NCBI RefSeq assembly: GCF_000348905.1
Contig: NZ_AOFT01000019.1
Coordinates: 1 to 50,986 of the forward strand
Source: Bhargavaea cecembensis DSE10
GTDB lineage: Bacteria > Bacillota > Bacilli > Bacillales_A > Planococcaceae
DNA: 50,986 nucleotides
Direction of reading: 5' to 3'
Positions 46,672 through 50,986 of this stretch are shown piece by piece. Position 1 is the stretch's first letter. Every line of letters begins with the position of its first letter. Both the position numbers and the translations under genes were made by a program. Below the pieces are notes generated by a model. It did not search any database and was not told the origin of the DNA. It was given only the letters and a program-made list of their open reading frames with translations.

Positions 46672-48432
46672 GTGGGTTTCGGTTCAATCGGCATGATCTG
46701 GACGCTGGTTATTCCCGCCATCGTCCTCCTTTATTATTTCTTCAGGAAGAAGTATGTGGAGCGCACGGTGCCGTCCGTGCTTTTCTGGGAAGAGTCAAGG
46801 AAGCATACAGAAAGCTCCCCTTTTGTCAGTCATCTGTCCCGGAACGCCCTGTTCTATCTGCAGATGGCAGCCCTTCTGCTGTTCGTGCTGCTGCTCATGA
46901 AACCCGGCATCACAAGTTCCGGCGATTCTTCCGGACACCTGATCGTCGTCGCGGACACCTCCGCCACGATGCTGGCCGAAGAAAACGGTGAGCCGCTGAT
47001 CAAACGGCACAAGGCCCGGATGGAATCACTGATCCGGGATCATGAGGGAGCGCGGTTCACCGTCATCCGTGCGGGCGGCACCCCAGAAGTGTTGCTGCAG
47101 GCTTCGGAAAAAATGGATGAAGCACTCCGCACTGTCCGGAGCCTCAGTCCCACCTACGCCCATCAAGATCTGGCCGCGGCTCTTTCCCTTGCCGGAACCG
47201 CTGCCGGCGGGGAACACGCGAATGTGCATGTCTTCACCGACGCGGCAGCCCCGGAAGATCTTCCGGCCGCCGTGCCGGGTGTGGTCTACAGCGTTCATGC
47301 CGCCTCGGACCTTCCGGATAATGTATCGGTCGGCCAGTTCGGCATTGCACAGGGGAAGGACGGGCAATCCGCCATTGCCGTCGTGACAAATGGCTCTAAG
47401 GCAGACTACGAGGTGGCGCTGTCCCTGGAAGATGAGCAGGGCAATCCGGCCGTAGAATCCCGTGTACTGACCGTAGGGAGCGGAGAGTCCGAACGGGTCG
47501 TGTTTGACGGGCTGCCGCCTGTCCGGGGCCTGAAGCTCACGGCGGAGTCAGGTGACGGCTATCCGGCGGACAATATCGCCCATGCCGTCTCCGGCGGAGG
47601 GGAATTGCCGGTCTTTGTGGAGGCCGGGCTGCATGAGCTGGTACATAAGGCCCTGCAGGCGACCGGTGCCGATGTGACCGCTTACGGAAGGGAAGAGGCG
47701 GAACAGCTTCCGGAAGAGGCGATTGTCGTGACCGGTTCAGAAGAGACGTTCCTTGCCCGCCGGGGGCGTACCGTCCTGTTCGGGCGTGAGGGGAATCCGG
47801 AAGAAAACCCGGTGTTCATTCCGGCGTCCGACGATCCGCTTTTCGCTTTTTCTCCGGGAGAGGAGATTTATGCAGCGGGACTTTACCCGCCTTTTGAAGA
47901 CATGGAGTCCGTCGCCGGACCGGAAAGCAATCCCCTGGTACAGAGGGCAGCTGACGGAAGGATTGCCGTGCTGGCCGACCCGTCCATGACGGACTGGCCG
48001 CTCCGTCCCTCCTTCCCGCTGTTTCTGTGGAGCGTCATTGACAGCTATTCCCGCGAGCAGTCCGGAGCCGGCACCTTCCTTCCCGGTGAAAGCCGTCCGG
48101 TCACGCCTTCTCTCGAAGGGGGCTGGCAGCTGTTCACCGCAGGGGGGGAGTACATGGCCGAATTCGGCGCCGCCGGGGCGGTGACCGCGCCGGATCAGCC
48201 CGGGCTGTATGTTCTCCGGTCCGGAACCGAAGAGCGTTACCTGGCCGTCGTACTTCCGGATGAAGAACGCACGGTTCAGGCGGGCCCTTCGTTTACCGCC
48301 GGTGAAAGAGGAGAGGGCGGCAAAGCGGGACCCGCCGAAAAGCGTGAGCCCGTCCTGTTGTTCGTCCTTCTGATCCTGTTTCTGATTCTCGCGGAATGGG
48401 AGGTGCAGCGCCGCCATGGACTTTCGTATTGA
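46672..48432 (+). CDS. BatA/vWA-type membrane protein
   Basis: The 586-residue protein starts with a BatA-type N-terminal membrane region, two helices at about 8-24 and 58-76 with the linker FFRKKYVERTVPSVLFWEES between them. A vWA-like domain follows (VVADTSATM at 93-100, then about 105-200), then a beta domain, an alpha/beta region, and a final helix PVLLFVLLILFLILAEWEVQRR. The metal site reads DTSAT where DxSxS is expected, so Thr99 replaces the second Ser. A GTG start follows GGGAGGAG, 16 bases after DUF58. Its end overlaps the next gene by 17 bases. Such proteins sit at the membrane as partners of MoxR/DUF58 in Bat-like operons. Confidence 0.87.
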   Translation: MGFGSIGMIWTLVIPAIVLLYYFFRKKYVERTVPSVLFWEESRKHTESSPFVSHLSRNALFYLQMAALLLFVLLLMKPGITSSGDSSGHLIVVADTSATMLAEENGEPLIKRHKARMESLIRDHEGARFTVIRAGGTPEVLLQASEKMDEALRTVRSLSPTYAHQDLAAALSLAGTAAGGEHANVHVFTDAAAPEDLPAAVPGVVYSVHAASDLPDNVSVGQFGIAQGKDGQSAIAVVTNGSKADYEVALSLEDEQGNPAVESRVLTVGSGESERVVFDGLPPVRGLKLTAESGDGYPADNIAHAVSGGGELPVFVEAGLHELVHKALQATGADVTAYGREEAEQLPEEAIVVTGSEETFLARRGRTVLFGREGNPEENPVFIPASDDPLFAFSPGEEIYAAGLYPPFEDMESVAGPESNPLVQRAADGRIAVLADPSMTDWPLRPSFPLFLWSVIDSYSREQSGAGTFLPGESRPVTPSLEGGWQLFTAGGEYMAEFGAAGAVTAPDQPGLYVLRSGTEERYLAVVLPDEERTVQAGPSFTAGERGEGGKAGPAEKREPVLLFVLLILFLILAEWEVQRRHGLSY

Positions 48433-50968
48433 AGATCCGGTTTATCTGCTGCTCCTCCTCCCGGTGCTCGGGTATCTGTTCTGGTCATGGAACCGGGAGC
48501 GGATCAGGAACGGGCGCAAGGCCCTGGTGCTGCTGATTTTGCGAATACTGGCATCTGTCTTGCTCATCATCGCGGCAGCGTCCCCATATCTCCTGATGCG
48601 CGCCGGGGAGGAGCGTGTGTTCTTCCTGGTGGACCGCTCGGCCTCCATGGAAGGGTCAGAGGAGGAAACTTCGGCATTCCTTTCCGGTGCTATCGGCCGG
48701 CACCCCGACCGGGATGTCACAGTGCTTTCGTTTGCAGGGGAAGTATCCAATGATCTGCCGGAATCCGGGAGCGCCGGGGAAACGGATCTGGAAAGCGCAC
48801 TCCGTTATGCGGGAGCCGCCGCAGCAGGACATCCTGCCAGAATTGTCGTTTTGTCGGACGGCAGGGAGACGAAAGGGGATGCACTCGGATATGTCCGGAG
48901 CCAGCTGCCGGCCGGGGTGACCGTCGATGCGGCCGTTGTCGCCGCACCGGCAGCTGAAGATGTCTCCGTCTCTTCATTCACTGTCCCGACTACCGGGAGG
49001 AAAGGGGAATCCCAGCAGCTTGAAGTGACCATCCGTTCGACCGCCCCGGCAGTTGCCCGACTTGTCCTGTTCCGAAATGATCAGCCGATTGCCGAGCGGG
49101 ATATGGATCTGGCAGAAGGGGAAAACCGTTTCACATTCAGTGATCTCCAGGTCGAAGAGGGACTTGTAAAATATGAAGCGCAGGTCATCATGGAAGGTGA
49201 CGGCATCCAGGAAAACAACCGGATGGCTGCCGTCACCGAGATCGAAGGACCGCCCCGTGTACTGATCGCAGAGACCGCCGGAGATCCGAGCCCACTCGGA
49301 GAACTGATCGGAAAAAACGGAGTCAGCACACAAACCGTCCGGGCGGACAATCTTCCCCGGGATCTCTCATCCTATCTTCAATATGATGCCGTCATCTTCG
49401 ACAATGTCCCCGGACACCTGGTCGGGGAGGGGCGGATGAAAGTCATCGAGCAGGCCGTCAAGACGTTCGGCCTCGGCTTCATGATGGTCGGCGGAGAAGA
49501 AAGCTTCGGTCTCGGAGGCTATTTCCGGACTCCGATTGAGGACATGCTTCCTGTCGATCTGGATGTGACCGGCAAACAGGTCATCCCGTCACTGGGTCTC
49601 GTCATCGTCATGGACCGTTCGAGCAGCATGAGCGGGCGGAAGCTGGATCTGGCAAAGGAAGCGGCTGCGCGGTCCGCCGCACTCCTCAGGGAAGACGACA
49701 TGCTCGGATTCATTGCATTTGACAATAGTCCGTGGGAGGTGATCGAGCCGTCACCGCTGGACGATCCGGATGAAGCCACGGGGAAAATCATGTCGGTCAC
49801 GCCTGGCGGCGGCACCAATATTTACCCTGCAGTCGCACTGGCCTATGAACGGCTCCGCGGCCTGGACCTGGAACGCAAGCACATCATCCTTCTGACGGAC
49901 GGGATGTCCGCTCCGAGCGGCAATTACGCGTCGCTTGCAGAGGCCGGCGATGCCGACGGCGTGACGATGTCGACCGTTGCAATCGGCACCGATGCGGACA
50001 GGCGGCTGCTCCAACAGCTCGCGGAACAGGCTTCGGGCCGCTATTATGAAGTAACCGATGCCGATTCGGTGCCGTCCATCCTGTCGAGGGAGACGGCGAT
50101 GCTGTCGAGGACCTATATCGTCGATGAGCCGTTCACGCCCGCTGTACGGGGGGGAACCGAATGGGATGCGCTGTTCCGCAACGGACTTCCGCAGATAAAC
50201 GCTTATATTGCGACGACGGCAAAGCCGGCTTCAGAGGTCATCCTTGAGAGCCCCCAAGAAGACCCCATCATCGCGGAAGGCCGGTACGGCCTGGGCAGGA
50301 CACTGGCCTATACGTCCGGATCCGGGGCGTGGAGCGGAGGCTTCCCGTCCTGGGACCGCTGGGGGGAACTGTGGACCACCGCCGTGTCGCGGATCCTCCC
50401 CCAATACCGAAGCGAACCGTTCGACATCCGCAGGAATACGGACGGTTCATATACCGTAACAGGATCGGCTTCCATGCCGTTCCTTGACATTGCAGTCGCC
50501 GATGAAAAGGGCCGCGAGCTCGGGACTGCAGTTGAACCGGTACGGCCGGGCACCGCACGCGTGCGGATACAATCCGGTCCGGGGCTCTTCTTTTTCAGAA
50601 TATCCGGGGACGGGGAGAACGTCTCGACAGCCGGCATCACGATTCCGTATGGGGATGAATACCGGCCGGGACCGCCGGACGCGGAGCATCTTGCCGCCAT
50701 CGCCGAAGCATCCGGCGGGCGCGTTCTGGAATCGGCCGAAGAGGCCCTCCGGCCGCCGGAATCGTCCAAAAAAGACATCCTCCCTGCCTGGGACTGGTTT
50801 GCCCTGGCGGCGATGCTGGTCTTCTTTGCGGATATCACACTGCGGAGATTCGGAATGCCTCGTATCCGGAAACCGGGCCGAGCTTCAAAAAGGCTTGGAG
50901 ATGCAGCGGTGAACAGGGATGAAACGAGCGTGGAAAAGCTGCTGAAAGCAAAAAAACAGGATCAATAA
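48416..50968 (+). CDS. Double von Willebrand A domain membrane protein
   Basis: The 850-residue protein has two N-terminal helices (about 9-24 and 36-62), a first vWA domain with an intact metal site DRSAS (Asp73, Ser75, Ser77), a beta-sandwich region (SVSSFTVPTTGRKGESQQLEVTIRS), and a glutamine-amidotransferase-like module (MKVIEQAVKTFGLGFMMVGGEESFGLGGY). A second vWA domain with DRSSS (Asp400, Ser402, Ser404) follows, then further beta domains, and a C-terminal helix WDWFALAAMLVFFADITLRRFG with a basic cytosolic tail. This layout is seen in large vWA proteins next to MoxR genes. A further reading frame may start just after its stop (ATG 50970, cut by the window edge). Confidence 0.88.
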   Translation: MDFRIEDPVYLLLLLPVLGYLFWSWNRERIRNGRKALVLLILRILASVLLIIAAASPYLLMRAGEERVFFLVDRSASMEGSEEETSAFLSGAIGRHPDRDVTVLSFAGEVSNDLPESGSAGETDLESALRYAGAAAAGHPARIVVLSDGRETKGDALGYVRSQLPAGVTVDAAVVAAPAAEDVSVSSFTVPTTGRKGESQQLEVTIRSTAPAVARLVLFRNDQPIAERDMDLAEGENRFTFSDLQVEEGLVKYEAQVIMEGDGIQENNRMAAVTEIEGPPRVLIAETAGDPSPLGELIGKNGVSTQTVRADNLPRDLSSYLQYDAVIFDNVPGHLVGEGRMKVIEQAVKTFGLGFMMVGGEESFGLGGYFRTPIEDMLPVDLDVTGKQVIPSLGLVIVMDRSSSMSGRKLDLAKEAAARSAALLREDDMLGFIAFDNSPWEVIEPSPLDDPDEATGKIMSVTPGGGTNIYPAVALAYERLRGLDLERKHIILLTDGMSAPSGNYASLAEAGDADGVTMSTVAIGTDADRRLLQQLAEQASGRYYEVTDADSVPSILSRETAMLSRTYIVDEPFTPAVRGGTEWDALFRNGLPQINAYIATTAKPASEVILESPQEDPIIAEGRYGLGRTLAYTSGSGAWSGGFPSWDRWGELWTTAVSRILPQYRSEPFDIRRNTDGSYTVTGSASMPFLDIAVADEKGRELGTAVEPVRPGTARVRIQSGPGLFFFRISGDGENVSTAGITIPYGDEYRPGPPDAEHLAAIAEASGGRVLESAEEALRPPESSKKDILPAWDWFALAAMLVFFADITLRRFGMPRIRKPGRASKRLGDAAVNRDETSVEKLLKAKKQDQ

Positions 50969-50986
50969 AATGGGACGAAGAAAAGA

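Overview
The window reads as a chromosome segment from a spore-forming Bacillales bacterium with fairly high GC (mid-50s % by eye), most likely of the Planococcaceae/Caryophanaceae type (a Bhargavaea- or Sporosarcina-like genome; this placement is inference). The backbone follows the yjb-yjc-yko-ykr-ykv-yku part of the Bacillus subtilis chromosome: spxH/yjbI/relQ/nadK/yjbO/prpE, then cotO/cotZ, yjcZ/spoVIF/yjcF/yjcG/yjcH, ykoY/sigI/rsgI/ktrD/kinE/mhqR/ykvS, then ykwC/ykyB/darB/ccpC. The adjacency of murE and prfC instead recalls Staphylococcus. No insertion sequence, prophage, CRISPR array or replication origin was seen.

Layout. 1-6.4 kb: stress and nucleotide functions (ClpXP adaptor SpxH, truncated haemoglobin, small alarmone synthetase, NAD kinase, pseudouridine synthase, PrpE) and the MgtE Mg2+ channel. 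6.4-10.4 kb: sporulation genes (CotO, CotZ, a lipoprotein-SpoVAC-SpoVAD-SpoVAE operon behind a sigma-G-like promoter, a YjcZ-type peptide, SpoVIF). 10.4-12.9 kb: YjcF/YjcG/YjcH and phosphatidylglycerophosphatase A. 12.9-16.6 kb: a TAXI-type TRAP transporter (binding lipoprotein, DUF1850 protein, fused permease) with a LacI-type palindrome at its promoter. 16.6-18.4 kb: a STAS protein, small unknown proteins, tRNA-Val(GAC) and a gene-poor stretch. 18.4-27.4 kb: aldehyde dehydrogenase, M42 peptidase, MurE, release factor 3 and an RND exporter. 27.4-34.3 kb: a Mn2+ (yybP-ykoY) riboswitch with TerC, the SigI/RsgI envelope heat-stress pair, a Ktr K+ channel subunit, a KinE-like kinase and an MhqR-like regulator. 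34.3-39.2 kb: an acidic lipoprotein, YkvS, a Spo0E-like phosphatase, YkwC, YkyB, DarB and CcpC.

39.3 kb to the end holds the most unusual block. It is one tightly packed, largely translationally coupled operon of eight genes: a large exported protein, an ABC ATPase, an ABC-2 permease, a three-TM protein with a Gly/Ser-rich linker, a MoxR AAA+ ATPase, a DUF58 protein, a BatA-like protein and a large protein with two von Willebrand A domains. The operon seems to run beyond the window. The parts belong to known families, but the combined machine, an ABC exporter joined to a MoxR/vWA chaperone module, has no function that I know of and is the best candidate here for an undescribed system.

Several regulatory sites carry dyads placed over sigma-A-type promoters (yjbI-spxH, the TRAP operon, the 78-residue unknown gene, kinE). 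These are reported separately as readable but untested regulation. Start codons were corrected from longer open frames wherever ribosome-binding sites and family lengths agreed, giving several TTG and GTG starts.
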